From Streptomyces sparsogenes (GTDB lineage: Bacteria; Actinomycetota; Actinomycetes; Streptomycetales; Streptomycetaceae), in NCBI RefSeq assembly GCF_001704635.1, contig NZ_MAXF01000126.1, positions 1 to 64,000 of the forward strand: a stretch of DNA of 64,000 bases, read 5' to 3'. How positions within the stretch are numbered: the stretch's first letter is position 1; each line of letters opens with the position of its first letter. Shown piece after piece: positions 1 to 8,804 of this stretch. Position numbers and translations under genes: made by a program. The notes below the pieces were generated by a model. It had not been told where the DNA came from, did no database searches, and saw only the letters and a program-made list of their open reading frames with translations.

Positions 1-131
1 TGGGCGACCGCGAGGCACAGCAGTTCGGCGTCCGTCAGTTTCGGGGGTCGCCCGATCCGACGACGGGGGGCCACATGGTCGTCGATGAACACGTACAGTG
101 CCGCCAGAAGGGCGTCCAGGCTGGTAGTCAC
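1..131 (-). mobile_element. IS982-family transposase, N-terminal part, cut by window edge
   Basis: Reading the - strand from a GTG at 131-129 gives an open frame to the window edge beginning MTTSLDALLAALYVFIDDHV and continuing through GRPPKLTDAELLCLAVA. The pattern 'LDxLxxALYVxIDD ... PKLTDAELLxLAV' is the usual start of IS982-family transposases of actinobacteria. Only about 43 residues are visible, so the DDE catalytic residues and the far end of the element lie outside the window. I could not identify the terminal inverted repeat in the bases to the right of the start. Whether the element is intact is unknown. Confidence 0.72.
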
Positions 132-524
132 ACACGAGCCAACGGGCGCCCTTCGCCATGGTTGCGGCCAGCACAAACATCGGACTCACTCATCTAGGGG
201 ATCGCCCAGGGATGGCCCGGGGGCCGGCCAGGGATACATCTCCGCACGTTTGTACACCGAGAGGCGTAAGCTGGAGCGGCGCCCGAGCGGACACGCGCCG
301 GACACGTGTCGCTGCCCCCTGTGAAGTGGGCGTGAGCGGGGCCGCGGCGTCGAGCGCCCTTGACCTGGCGGCGCGGCGTGTCCGCATCGTGTCGACCCTG
401 ACAACCGGTGTAGAACGGGGGATGTGACGGCATTGGCTACCCGGCCCATCTCCAGCTCTCCCACAGGGCCCGGTCACCCGGGCTCCGGCGGAGACCTGGT
501 CCTTGCCCGTACGCCTGGCTGTCC
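132..524. other. Intergenic region before the hopanoid operon, no gene seen
   Basis: About 390 bases between the transposase start and hpnC. Several short open frames cross it on both strands, but none has a convincing start signal or recognisable protein; they look like chance frames in GC-rich DNA. It should contain the outer end of the insertion element and the promoter of the hopanoid operon, but I could not place either with confidence. Confidence 0.5.
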
Positions 525-1502
525 ATGGTGACCGTGGAGGACGAGCACAGCGGGTTGCACACCACGTCCAGCGGTCCCTCCGACGGGCAGGAAGCCGCCC
601 GGGCCGTGCTCGACAAGGCCGCGCACGAGAACTTCCCCGTCGCCCCCTTCTTCCTCCCCCGCGCCTGGCGGACCGACCTCATGGCCATCTACGGGTACGC
701 CCGTCTGGTCGACGACATCGGCGACGGCGATCTGCCCCCCGGCGGCGCCGACGCCCGGCTGCTGGGCGTCGACCCGGAGCGGGCCGACGACCCGCTGGCG
801 ATGCTCGACGCGTTCGAGGCCGACCTCAGGCGCGTGTTCGACGGCGCGGGAGGCGCGCGTGGCGTGTCCGCGGCCCCCTCCGCGACCCCCCGCCACCCGC
901 TGCTGCGCGCCCTGCGGCCCACGGTCCACCACCACCGGCTGGCCCCCGAGCCGTTCCTCGGCCTGATCGAGGCCAACCGCCAGGACCAGCGGGTCCGCCG
1001 CTACGCCACCTACGAGGAACTCCTCGCCTACTGCGAGCTGTCCGCCAACCCCGTGGGCCGCCTGGTGCTCGGGGTCACCGGCACCACCAGCCCCGAGCGG
1101 GTCCGCCGCTCCGACGCCATCTGCACCGCACTCCAGATCATCGAACACCTGCAGGACGTGGCCGAGGACCTCCGCCGCGACCGCGTCTACCTCCCCGCCG
1201 AGGACATGAGGCGCTTCGGAGTGACCGAGGCCGACCTCGCCGCGCCCTCGGCCGGCGCCCCGGTGCGCGCCCTGATCGCCCATGAGGCGGCCCGCGCCGA
1301 AACCCTGCTGAATGAAGGTGCCCCCCTCGTGGGTAGCGTCCACGGCAGGCTCAAGTGGTTGCTCGCCGGGTTCGTGGCCGGGGGGCGGGCCGCCCTGAGG
1401 GCGGTCGCCGCCACGGGATACGACGTACTTCCTGGACCGCCCAGGCCCACCAAGCTCAGCCTGCTGCGCGAGGCGGGGGCGACACTGCGAAGAGAGGGGT
1501 GA
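525..1502 (+). CDS. hpnC: Squalene synthase HpnC (hydroxysqualene synthase)
   Basis: Trans-isoprenyl diphosphate synthase of the squalene/phytoene synthase family, 325 aa, first of the three-enzyme bacterial route FPP to squalene. HpnC is known to convert presqualene diphosphate to hydroxysqualene. Two aspartate-rich Mg-diphosphate motifs are visible: DDIGD at about residue 63 and DVAED at about 211, the latter followed by the family signature RRDRVYLP. It opens a run of overlapping hopanoid genes, and its stop overlaps the hpnD start. The ATG at 525 has no clear ribosome binding site, so the first 20-25 residues, which are not conserved-looking, may be untranslated. Confidence 0.93.
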   Translation: MVTVEDEHSGLHTTSSGPSDGQEAARAVLDKAAHENFPVAPFFLPRAWRTDLMAIYGYARLVDDIGDGDLPPGGADARLLGVDPERADDPLAMLDAFEADLRRVFDGAGGARGVSAAPSATPRHPLLRALRPTVHHHRLAPEPFLGLIEANRQDQRVRRYATYEELLAYCELSANPVGRLVLGVTGTTSPERVRRSDAICTALQIIEHLQDVAEDLRRDRVYLPAEDMRRFGVTEADLAAPSAGAPVRALIAHEAARAETLLNEGAPLVGSVHGRLKWLLAGFVAGGRAALRAVAATGYDVLPGPPRPTKLSLLREAGATLRREG

Positions 1503-2461
1503 GCCGGACCGTGGACGGATCTCCGCACGCGTCCGCGCCAGTGCTCGCGGCGTACCGATACTGCGAGGCCGTGACCGGACAGCAGGCCCGCAACTTCGCG
1601 TACGGCATCAGACTGCTGCCCACCGAGAAGCGCCGGGCCATGTCGGCGCTCTACGCCTTCTCGCGCCGTGTCGACGACATCGGCGACGGCCGCCTGGACG
1701 CCGACGCCAAGCGGGCGCGACTCGCCGAGACCCGCGCCGTCCTCGACCGCATCAGGAACGGCGGGATCCGGGAGGACGACACCGACCCGGTCGCGGTGGC
1801 GCTCGCCCACGCCGCGCGCCGCTTCCCGATCCCGCTGGGCGGGCTCGACGAGCTGATCGACGGCGTGCTGATGGACGTGGCCGGCCAGACCTATGAGACC
1901 TGGGACGACCTCAAGGCCTACTGCCGCTGTGTCGCGGGCGCCATCGGGCGGCTCTCCCTCGGTGTCTTCGGGACCGTGAGCGCCCCCGGGGTGGGCGCGC
2001 GCGAGATCGAGCGCGCCCCCGAGTACGCCGATACGCTCGGCCTGGCCCTGCAGCTGACCAACATCCTGCGGGACATCCGGGAGGACGCCGCCGGCGGCCG
2101 CACCTACCTGCCCGCCGACGACCTCGCCAAGTTCGGCTGCCCGGCGGGCATCCACACCTCCACCGCCCCGCCGGACGCCGACTTCACCGGACTGGTGCAC
2201 TTCGAGGTCCGGCGGGCCAGAGCCCTGTTCGCCGAGGGCTACCGGCTGCTGCCGATGCTGGACCGGCGCAGCGGCGCCTGCGTGGCCGCCATGGCCGGCA
2301 TCTACCGCAGGCTCCTGGAGCGCATCGCCCGCGACCCGGAGGCCGTCCTGCGCGGCCGGGTCTCGCTCCCCGGCCGTGAGAAGGCCTACGTGGCCGTCCG
2401 CGGCCTGGCCGGGCTCGACGCCCGCGCCGCCGCCAGCCGCCCCGCCGGGGGGCGGCCATGA
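1499..2461 (+). CDS. hpnD: Presqualene diphosphate synthase HpnD
   Basis: Squalene/phytoene synthase family, 320 aa; HpnD condenses two FPP to presqualene diphosphate, the substrate of HpnC. The aspartate motifs are DDIGD at about residue 59 and DIRED at about 192, with QLTNILRDIRED and the downstream TYLPADDL being typical. The GTG at 1499 overlaps the hpnC stop by four bases (GTGA). A second GTG at 1511 is in frame and better spaced from the AGAGAGGGGTGAG sequence, so the real start may be four codons later. Its end overlaps hpnE by the ATGA arrangement, indicating translational coupling. Confidence 0.93.
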   Translation: MSRTVDGSPHASAPVLAAYRYCEAVTGQQARNFAYGIRLLPTEKRRAMSALYAFSRRVDDIGDGRLDADAKRARLAETRAVLDRIRNGGIREDDTDPVAVALAHAARRFPIPLGGLDELIDGVLMDVAGQTYETWDDLKAYCRCVAGAIGRLSLGVFGTVSAPGVGAREIERAPEYADTLGLALQLTNILRDIREDAAGGRTYLPADDLAKFGCPAGIHTSTAPPDADFTGLVHFEVRRARALFAEGYRLLPMLDRRSGACVAAMAGIYRRLLERIARDPEAVLRGRVSLPGREKAYVAVRGLAGLDARAAASRPAGGRP

Positions 2462-3948
2462 GCCTTCCAGGGGCCCCGGCGGGCCGCCCCCTCGGCACCG
2501 GCCGCGGCGGGCGGCGGGGCCCCGTGGCCGTCGTCGGCGGCGGGCTCGCGGGCACCACCGCGGCGCTCGCGCTCGCCGACGCCGGACTGGACGTGACGCT
2601 GCTGGAGGGGCGCCCCCGGCTGGGCGGGCTCGCCTTCTCCTTCCGCCGCCCGTCCCCCGTCGGCGAGCTGACCGTCGACAACGGCCAGCATGTGTACCTG
2701 CGCTGCTGCACCGCCTACCAGTGGTTTCTCGACCGGGTCGGGGCCGTGGGGCTCGCCCCGCTGCAGGACAGGCTGGACGTGCCCGTCCTGGACGCCGGCG
2801 GGCGGCCGGGACGGCGGCTCGGCCGGCTGCGCCGCACCGCCCTGCCGGTGCCGCTGCACCTCGCCGCGAGCCTGGCCACCTACCCCCACCTCTCGCTCGC
2901 CGAGCGCGCCCAGGTGGGCCGCGCCGCGCTCGCCCTGGGGCGGCTGGACCCCGCCGATCCCGCCCTGGACGGGGTGGACTTCGCCGGCTGGCTGCGCCGC
3001 CACGGCCAGTCGCCGCGCGCCGTCGAGGCGCTGTGGGACCTGGTCGGCGTCGCCACGCTCAACGCCACCGCCCGTGACGCCTCGCTCGGCCTGGCCGCCA
3101 TGGTCTTCAAGACCGGGCTGCTCTCCCACCCCGGCGCCGCCGACATCGGCTGGGCCCGCACCCCGCTCGGCGAGCTGCACCACACCCTCGCCCGCGAGGC
3201 CCTGGAGAAGGCGGGCGTGAGCTGCGCGCTGCGCACCAAGGCGACCGCCGTCACCCGCACCGCCGAGGGCCGCTGGGCCGTGCGTACGATGGCCGGGCCG
3301 CACGCCGCCGAGCCGCTGGAGGCGGCGGCCGTGGTGCTGGCGGTACCGCAGCGGGAGGCCCACGCGCTGCTCCCCGACGGGGCCCTGGAGGACCCGGACC
3401 GGCTGCTGCGCATCGGCGACGCGCCGATCCTCAACATCCATGTAGTTTACGATCGCAAAGTGATGCGCCGCCCCTTCTTCGCCGCGATCGGCAGCCCGGT
3501 CCAGTGGGTCTTCGACCGCACCGACGCCTCGGGCCTGGCGAGGCTCCCCGGGGCGGGGGCCAGCCAGTACCTGGCCCTGTCCCAGTCCGCGGCGCACCGG
3601 GAGATCGACCTCCCCGCCGCCGAGCTGCGCGCCCGCTACCTGCCCGAGCTGGAGCGGCTGCTGCCCGCCGCCCGCGGCGCCGCGGTGCGCGACTTCTTCG
3701 TCACCCGGGAGCGCACCGCGACGTTCGCCCCCACCCCCGGCGTCGGACGGCTGCGGCCCGGCGCCCCCACGAACGCGCCCGGCCTGTACCTGGCCGGAGC
3801 GTGGACCGCCACCGGCTGGCCCGCGACCATGGAGGGCGCCGTGCGCAGCGGACTGTCCGCCGCCCGTACGGCCCTGACCCACCTCGGCCGCCCGCACCGC
3901 GACCCTTTCCCCGCCTCCGGCCGGGGGAGCCCCAAGGAGGCGGCATGA
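2458..3948 (+). CDS. hpnE: Hydroxysqualene dehydroxylase HpnE (FAD amine-oxidase fold)
   Basis: FAD-dependent oxidoreductase of the phytoene-desaturase/amine-oxidase fold, 496 aa. In bacterial hopanoid loci HpnE reduces hydroxysqualene to squalene. The N-terminal dinucleotide-binding motif VVGGGLAGTTAALALADAG lies at about residues 24-42, ending in an acidic residue (LLEG) that contacts the FAD ribose. The C-terminal FAD-binding signature LYLAGAWTATGWPATMEGA is present. The ATG overlaps the hpnD stop (ATGA) and its own stop overlaps the next gene in the same way, so expression is tied to the operon. Confidence 0.93.
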   Translation: MSLPGAPAGRPLGTGRGGRRGPVAVVGGGLAGTTAALALADAGLDVTLLEGRPRLGGLAFSFRRPSPVGELTVDNGQHVYLRCCTAYQWFLDRVGAVGLAPLQDRLDVPVLDAGGRPGRRLGRLRRTALPVPLHLAASLATYPHLSLAERAQVGRAALALGRLDPADPALDGVDFAGWLRRHGQSPRAVEALWDLVGVATLNATARDASLGLAAMVFKTGLLSHPGAADIGWARTPLGELHHTLAREALEKAGVSCALRTKATAVTRTAEGRWAVRTMAGPHAAEPLEAAAVVLAVPQREAHALLPDGALEDPDRLLRIGDAPILNIHVVYDRKVMRRPFFAAIGSPVQWVFDRTDASGLARLPGAGASQYLALSQSAAHREIDLPAAELRARYLPELERLLPAARGAAVRDFFVTRERTATFAPTPGVGRLRPGAPTNAPGLYLAGAWTATGWPATMEGAVRSGLSAARTALTHLGRPHRDPFPASGRGSPKEAA

Positions 3949-5042
3949 GCACCATCACACAGAACCAAGGAGAGACCGTGACCCCGGCGACCCCAGCAGT
4001 CGACACCGCAGGCGTCCCCGCGCTGCTCGAGCGCGGCCGCACGCTTGCCACGCCGGTGCTGCGCGCCGCGGTGGACCGGCTGGCCCCGCCCATGGACACC
4101 GTGGCCGCCTACCACTTCGGCTGGATCGACGCCGAGGGCCGCCCGGCCGCGGGCGACGGCGGCAAGGCCGTCCGCCCCGCCCTCGCGCTGCTGTCCGCCG
4201 AGGTGGCGGGCCGGGCCCCCGAGGTGGGCGTGCCCGGCGCGGTCGCGGTGGAGCTGGTGCACAACTTCTCCCTGCTGCACGACGACCTGATGGACGGGGA
4301 CGAGCAGCGCCGGCACCGCGACACCGTCTGGAAGGTGCACGGCCCGGCCCAGGCCATCCTCGTCGGGGACGCGCTGTTCGCGCTGGCCGGCGAGATACTG
4401 CTCGAACTGGGCACGGTGGACGCCGGGCGCGCCACCCGCCGCCTCACCTCCGCGACCCGCAGACTCATCGACGGCCAGGCCCAGGACATCAGCTATGAGC
4501 ACCGCGAGCGGGTCACCGTCGCGGAGTGCCTGGAGATGGAGGGCAACAAGACCGGCGCGCTGCTCGCCTGCGCCGCCTCCATCGGCGCCGTCCTGGGCGG
4601 GGCCGACGACCGCACCGCCGACACCCTGGAGCGGTACGGCCACCACCTCGGGCTCGCCTTCCAGGCCGTGGACGACCTGCTCGGCATCTGGGGCGACCCC
4701 GAGGCCACGGGCAAGCAGACCTGGAGCGACCTGCGCCAGCGCAAGAAGTCGCTGCCGGTGGTGGCCGCCCTCGCCGGGGGCGGCGAGGCCTCCGAGCGCC
4801 TCGCCCGGCTGCTCGCGGACGACGCCAAGAAGACCGAGGCGGAATTCGCCGATTTCGACGAAGAGGAGTTCGCCGCCCGCGCGGCGCTGATCGAGCAGGC
4901 CGGCGGCCGCGACTGGACCTCCCAGGAGGCCCGCCGCCAGCACACCACCGCGGTGGCGGCGCTCGACGAGGTGGACATGCCGGATCGGGTCCGGGCGCAG
5001 CTCGTGGCGCTCGCCGATTTCGTCGTCGTACGAAAGAGATGA
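3945..5042 (+). CDS. Polyprenyl diphosphate synthase (FPP/GGPP type)
   Basis: Trans-prenyltransferase, 365 aa, elongating DMAPP with IPP; in this operon it most likely makes the farnesyl diphosphate used by HpnD and HpnC. Seen are GGKAVRP near residue 70 (IPP binding), the first aspartate-rich motif DDLMD at 113-117 followed by RRHRDTVWK, and the second motif as DDLLG at about 243-247, a variant common in actinobacterial short-chain enzymes, with RQRKKSLPVV after it. Two starts have good ribosome binding sites: ATG 3945 (overlapping the hpnE stop) and GTG 3978 (behind AAGGAGAG). The chain length of the product cannot be read with certainty from sequence alone. Confidence 0.88.
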   Translation: MSTITQNQGETVTPATPAVDTAGVPALLERGRTLATPVLRAAVDRLAPPMDTVAAYHFGWIDAEGRPAAGDGGKAVRPALALLSAEVAGRAPEVGVPGAVAVELVHNFSLLHDDLMDGDEQRRHRDTVWKVHGPAQAILVGDALFALAGEILLELGTVDAGRATRRLTSATRRLIDGQAQDISYEHRERVTVAECLEMEGNKTGALLACAASIGAVLGGADDRTADTLERYGHHLGLAFQAVDDLLGIWGDPEATGKQTWSDLRQRKKSLPVVAALAGGGEASERLARLLADDAKKTEAEFADFDEEEFAARAALIEQAGGRDWTSQEARRQHTTAVAALDEVDMPDRVRAQLVALADFVVVRKR

Positions 5043-5073
5043 TCACTATCGACCGCATATAGCTCGCAGTCGC

Positions 5074-5102
5074 CGGCCGGCACCCAGCCGGGGTGCCGGC
5101 CG
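5074..5102 (+). other. Strong intercistronic hairpin before squalene-hopene cyclase
   Basis: A 12-base inverted repeat, CGGCCGGCACCC and GGGTGCCGGCCG, with a five-base loop lies between the polyprenyl synthase stop and the cyclase start. No U-rich run follows, so it need not terminate fully; it could attenuate transcription or protect an mRNA end within an otherwise coupled operon. It is the only gap over 100 bases in the operon. Confidence 0.6.
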
Positions 5103-5150
5103 ACGGAAGCCCCACGACGGCAGAGATCTCACACTGCAGAAGGGGAAGCC

Positions 5151-7094
5151 ATGACAGCGACAACCGTCCACCCGCCCGAGCCCCTCGAACCCGCGACGTT
5201 AACGCTTGCCCGGCAGGCCATGGCCCGGGCCACCCGCCACCTGCTGGACCGTCAGGACGAGCAGGGCTGGTGGAAGGGCGACCTGGAGACCAACGTCACC
5301 ATGGACGCCGAAGACCTGATGCTGCGCCAGTTCCTGGACATCCAGGACCCGGCGACGCTCCAGGCCGCCGCCCGCTACCTGCGCTCCCAGCAGCGCGAGG
5401 ACGGCACCTGGGCCACCTTCCACGGCGGCCCCCCGGAGCTGTCCACCACCATCGAGGCGTACGTCGGCCTGCGGCTGGCCGGCGACCGGCCCGACGCCCC
5501 CCACATGGCCGCCGCCTCCGCGTGGGTGCGCGAGCGGGGCGGCATCGCGAAGAGCCGGGTGTTCACCCGCATCTGGCTGGCCCTGTTCGGCTGGTGGAAG
5601 TGGGAGGACCTGCCCGAGCTGCCGCCCGAGATCATCTACTTCCCGAAGTGGTTCCCGCTCAACATCTACGACTTCGGCTGCTGGGCGCGGCAGACCATCG
5701 TGCCGCTCACCATCGTCTCCGCCAGGCGCCCGGTGCGGCCCGCGCCCTTCCCCCTCGACGAACTCCACACCGACCCCCGGCGGCCCAACCCGCCCGCCGG
5801 ACCCGCGCCCCTGGCCTCCTGGGACGGCGCCTTCCAGCGCCTGGACCGGGCGCTGCACGCCTACCACAAGGTGGCGATCCGGTCGCTGCGCCGGGCGGCG
5901 CTGAGATCCTGCGCGCGCTGGATCGTCGAGCGCCAGGAGAACGACGGCTGCTGGGGCGGCATCCAGCCGCCCGCCGTGTACTCCCTGATCGCCCTGCACC
6001 TGCTCGGCTACGACCTCGACCACCCGGTGATGCGCGCCGGGCTGGCCTCCCTGGACCGCTTCGCGGTGTGGCGCGAGGACGGCAGCCGGATGGTCGAGGC
6101 CTGTCAGTCGCCGGTGTGGGACACCTGCCTGGCCACCATCGCGCTCGCCGACGCCGGGCTGCCCCCGGACCACCCCGCGCTGGTCAAGGCCGCGGACTGG
6201 ATGCTCGGCGAGCAGATCACCCGGCCCGGCGACTGGTCGGTGCGCCGCCCCACGCTCCCGTCCGGCGGCTGGGCGTTCGAATTCCACAACGACAACTACC
6301 CCGACATCGACGACACCGCCGAGGTCGTCCTGGCGCTGCGCCGGGTGCGCCACCCCGAACCCGAGCGGATCGAGGCGGCGGTGCGGCGCGGGACGCGCTG
6401 GACGCTCGGCATGCAGTCCAGGGACGGCGGGTGGGGCGCCTTCGACGTCGACAACAGCAGCCCGCTGCCCAACCGGCTGCCGTTCTGCGACTTCGGGGAG
6501 GTCATCGACCCGCCGTCCGCCGATGTCACCGCCCACGTGGTCGAAATGCTCGCCCACGAGGGCAGGGCCCAGACCCCGGCCGCCCGGCGCGGCGTCGCCT
6601 GGCTGCTGGCCGAGCAGGAGGCCGACGGCTCGTGGTTCGGCCGCTGGGGGACGAACTACGTCTACGGCACCGGCTCCGTCGTCCCCGCCCTGGTGGCCGC
6701 CGGGGTCCCCGCCTCCCACCCGGCGATCCGCCGGGCCGTCCGCTGGCTGGAGAGCGTCCAGAACGAGGACGGCGGCTGGGGCGAGGACCAGCGCTCCTAC
6801 CCCGACCGGCAGTGGGCCGGGCGGGGCGCCTCCACCGCCTCGCAGACGGCATGGGCGCTGATGGCCCTGCTGGCGGCGGGGGAGCGGGAGGGCAAGGCGG
6901 TCGAGCGCGGGGTCACCTGGCTCGCCGAGACCCAACAGGAGGACGGCTCCTGGGACGAGCCCCACTTCACCGGCACCGGCTTCCCCTGGGACTTCTCCAT
7001 CAACTACCACCTGTACCGGCAGGTGTTCCCGGTCACCGCGCTGGGACGGTACGTCAACGGCGAGCCGGCCCTGACCCGCCCACGGGGATCCTGA
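5151..7094 (+). CDS. shc: Squalene-hopene cyclase
   Basis: Class II triterpene cyclase, 647 aa, converting squalene to hopene/hopanol at the membrane. The protonating motif is visible as DIDD (residues 385-388) in the context NYPDIDDTAEVVLAL. Repeated QW motifs (Q/E-x-DGxW/GGW) recur through both halves, for example QREDGTWATF, RQENDGCWGG, QSRDGGWGAF, QEADGSWFG and QNEDGGWGED, matching the two alpha-barrel domains. The ATG sits behind AGAAGGGGAAG. The length fits the bacterial family (about 630-680 aa). Its TGA overlaps the ATG of hpnG by one base. Also called hpnF in hopanoid nomenclature. Confidence 0.96.
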   Translation: MTATTVHPPEPLEPATLTLARQAMARATRHLLDRQDEQGWWKGDLETNVTMDAEDLMLRQFLDIQDPATLQAAARYLRSQQREDGTWATFHGGPPELSTTIEAYVGLRLAGDRPDAPHMAAASAWVRERGGIAKSRVFTRIWLALFGWWKWEDLPELPPEIIYFPKWFPLNIYDFGCWARQTIVPLTIVSARRPVRPAPFPLDELHTDPRRPNPPAGPAPLASWDGAFQRLDRALHAYHKVAIRSLRRAALRSCARWIVERQENDGCWGGIQPPAVYSLIALHLLGYDLDHPVMRAGLASLDRFAVWREDGSRMVEACQSPVWDTCLATIALADAGLPPDHPALVKAADWMLGEQITRPGDWSVRRPTLPSGGWAFEFHNDNYPDIDDTAEVVLALRRVRHPEPERIEAAVRRGTRWTLGMQSRDGGWGAFDVDNSSPLPNRLPFCDFGEVIDPPSADVTAHVVEMLAHEGRAQTPAARRGVAWLLAEQEADGSWFGRWGTNYVYGTGSVVPALVAAGVPASHPAIRRAVRWLESVQNEDGGWGEDQRSYPDRQWAGRGASTASQTAWALMALLAAGEREGKAVERGVTWLAETQQEDGSWDEPHFTGTGFPWDFSINYHLYRQVFPVTALGRYVNGEPALTRPRGS

Positions 7095-7852
7095 TGGCCG
7101 CCGGCCCGGCCCCGCCCCCGCACCGGGGCGAGGGCCCGGCGCCGCTGCTGATCGCGTGCGCGCTCGGCATCGAGCGGTTCGCCCTGCGCGGCGGCGACTT
7201 CGGCGCGGCCGCCGGGCCGGTGACCGTCCTGCGCACCGGCATGGGGCCGCAGGCCGCCGAGCGCGCGGTGACGCGCGCCCTCGCCGAGAGCGGCGGGCAC
7301 GCGCCCGGCACCGCGGTCATCGCCACCGGCTTCTGCGCCGGCCTGGCCCCCGGGATGCACCCGGGCGACCTGGTGGTGGCCGACGAGACCCGGGACGGCG
7401 CGGGCGCCACCCCGTGCACCGGCACGGCGGTCCTCGCCGACGCGCTCACCCGGCCGGCCCGGGCCGGCCCCGGGCGCGCGGTCCACACCGGCCCGCTCGT
7501 CGGGTCCGGCCATGTCGTACGGGGCGCCGAGCGGGCCCGGCTGCACGCCACCGGCGCCATCGCGGTGGACATGGAATCCGCCGCGACCCTGCGGACCGCC
7601 GTGGCGGCCGGGGCAGGCCCGGTTGCGGCCGTCCGAGTGATCGTGGACGCTCCTGAACATGAACTCGTCCGTATCGGAACTCTGCGCGGGGGAATATCTG
7701 CTTTCCGTGTTCTACGCACCGTCCTTCCCGCTTTCTTTGCCTGGCACCGTTCTTCGCTGCTCCCAGGAGGTGAGCTAGATGGCCATGCCGCTCCGTCAGA
7801 CCATCCGGGTCGCGACGTATCTCTTCGACCAGAAGGTGGTCAAGCGTCGTGA
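7094..7852 (+). CDS. hpnG: HpnG, adenosylhopane nucleosidase/phosphorylase-like
   Basis: Nucleoside phosphorylase-fold protein, 252 aa. In hopanoid pathways HpnG removes adenine from adenosylhopane to give (phospho)ribosylhopane. Family features seen: TGMGPQAAERAV near residue 50, TGFCAGLAPGMHPGDLVV in the middle, and AVDMESAAT, the ribose and base contact motif, near residue 155. The start overlaps the cyclase stop. The frame runs 74 bases into hpnH, and the last 25-38 residues read as hpnH DNA in another frame and do not look like family sequence, so this C-terminal tail is unusual and may be a recent extension or reflect a sequence error. Confidence 0.88.
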   Translation: MAAGPAPPPHRGEGPAPLLIACALGIERFALRGGDFGAAAGPVTVLRTGMGPQAAERAVTRALAESGGHAPGTAVIATGFCAGLAPGMHPGDLVVADETRDGAGATPCTGTAVLADALTRPARAGPGRAVHTGPLVGSGHVVRGAERARLHATGAIAVDMESAATLRTAVAAGAGPVAAVRVIVDAPEHELVRIGTLRGGISAFRVLRTVLPAFFAWHRSSLLPGGELDGHAAPSDHPGRDVSLRPEGGQAS

Positions 7853-8804
7853 CAAGTTTCCGCTGATCGTCGAGCTAGAGCCGCTGTACGCCTGCAATCT
7901 GAAGTGCGAGGGATGCGGAAAGATCCAGCATCCCGCGGGGGTGCTGAAGCAGCGGATGCCGGTCGCCCAGGCGGTGGGGGCGGTGCTGGAGTCCGGGGCG
8001 CCGATGGTGTCCATCGCGGGCGGCGAGCCCCTGATGCACCCCCAGATCGACGAGATCGTGCGGCAGCTGGTGGAGCGCCGCAAATACGTCTTCCTGTGCA
8101 CCAATGCCATGCTGCTGCGCAAGAAGATCCACAAGTTCAAGCCCTCCCCCTATTTCGCGTTCGCGGTGCACATCGACGGGCTGCGCGAGCGGCACGACGA
8201 GTCGGTCGCCAAGGAGGGGGTGTTCGACGAGGCCGTCGCGGCGATCAAGGAAGCGCAGCGGCGCGGCTTCCGGGTGACCACCAATTCCACTTTCTTCAAT
8301 ACCGACACCCCGCAGACCGTCGTCGAGGTGCTCAACTTCCTCAATGACGAGCTCAAGGTGGACGAGATGATGATTTCGCCCGCCTACGCCTATGAGAAGG
8401 CGCCCGACCAGGAACACTTCCTCGGGGTCGAGCAGACCCGCGAGCTGTTCAAGAAGGCCTTCGCGGGCGGCAACCGGCGGCGCTGGCGCTTGAACCACAG
8501 CCCGCTCTTCCTGGACTTCCTGGAGGGCAGGACCGACTTCCCGTGCACCGCGTGGGGCATCCCCAACTACTCGCTCTTCGGCTGGCAGCGCCCCTGCTAT
8601 CTGATGGCGGACGGATACGTCCCCACGTACCGTCAGCTCGTCGAGGAGACGGACTGGGAGAAGTACGGCCGCGGCAAGGACCCGCGCTGCGACAACTGCA
8701 TGGCCCACTGCGGCTACGAGCCGACCGCCGTGCTGGCCACGATGGGCTCTCTCAAGGAGTCGCTGCGCGCGGCCCGCGAGACCGCCACCGGAGGCCGCGG
8801 GTGA
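7779..8804 (+). CDS. hpnH: Adenosylhopane synthase HpnH (radical SAM)
   Basis: Radical S-adenosylmethionine enzyme, 341 aa, that joins the 5'-deoxyadenosyl radical to diploptene to form adenosylhopane, the first side-chain step. The cluster-binding motif CNLKCEGC is at residues 39-46 (CxxxCxxC). A C-terminal cysteine group CDNCMAHCGYEP is also present as in the family. ATG 7779 follows AGGAGGTGAGC; a second ATG two codons later is possible. It overlaps hpnG by 74 bases and its TGA overlaps the GTG of ispG. Confidence 0.95.
   Translation: MAMPLRQTIRVATYLFDQKVVKRRDKFPLIVELEPLYACNLKCEGCGKIQHPAGVLKQRMPVAQAVGAVLESGAPMVSIAGGEPLMHPQIDEIVRQLVERRKYVFLCTNAMLLRKKIHKFKPSPYFAFAVHIDGLRERHDESVAKEGVFDEAVAAIKEAQRRGFRVTTNSTFFNTDTPQTVVEVLNFLNDELKVDEMMISPAYAYEKAPDQEHFLGVEQTRELFKKAFAGGNRRRWRLNHSPLFLDFLEGRTDFPCTAWGIPNYSLFGWQRPCYLMADGYVPTYRQLVEETDWEKYGRGKDPRCDNCMAHCGYEPTAVLATMGSLKESLRAARETATGGRG

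Noticed and set aside
5093..7093. Long open frame through the squalene-hopene cyclase in another frame, continuous with hpnG
   Set aside because: The part before 7094 is rich in Arg, Pro and Gly with no motif, a frame shadow of the cyclase. Only the part from the ATG at 7094 is HpnG-like.
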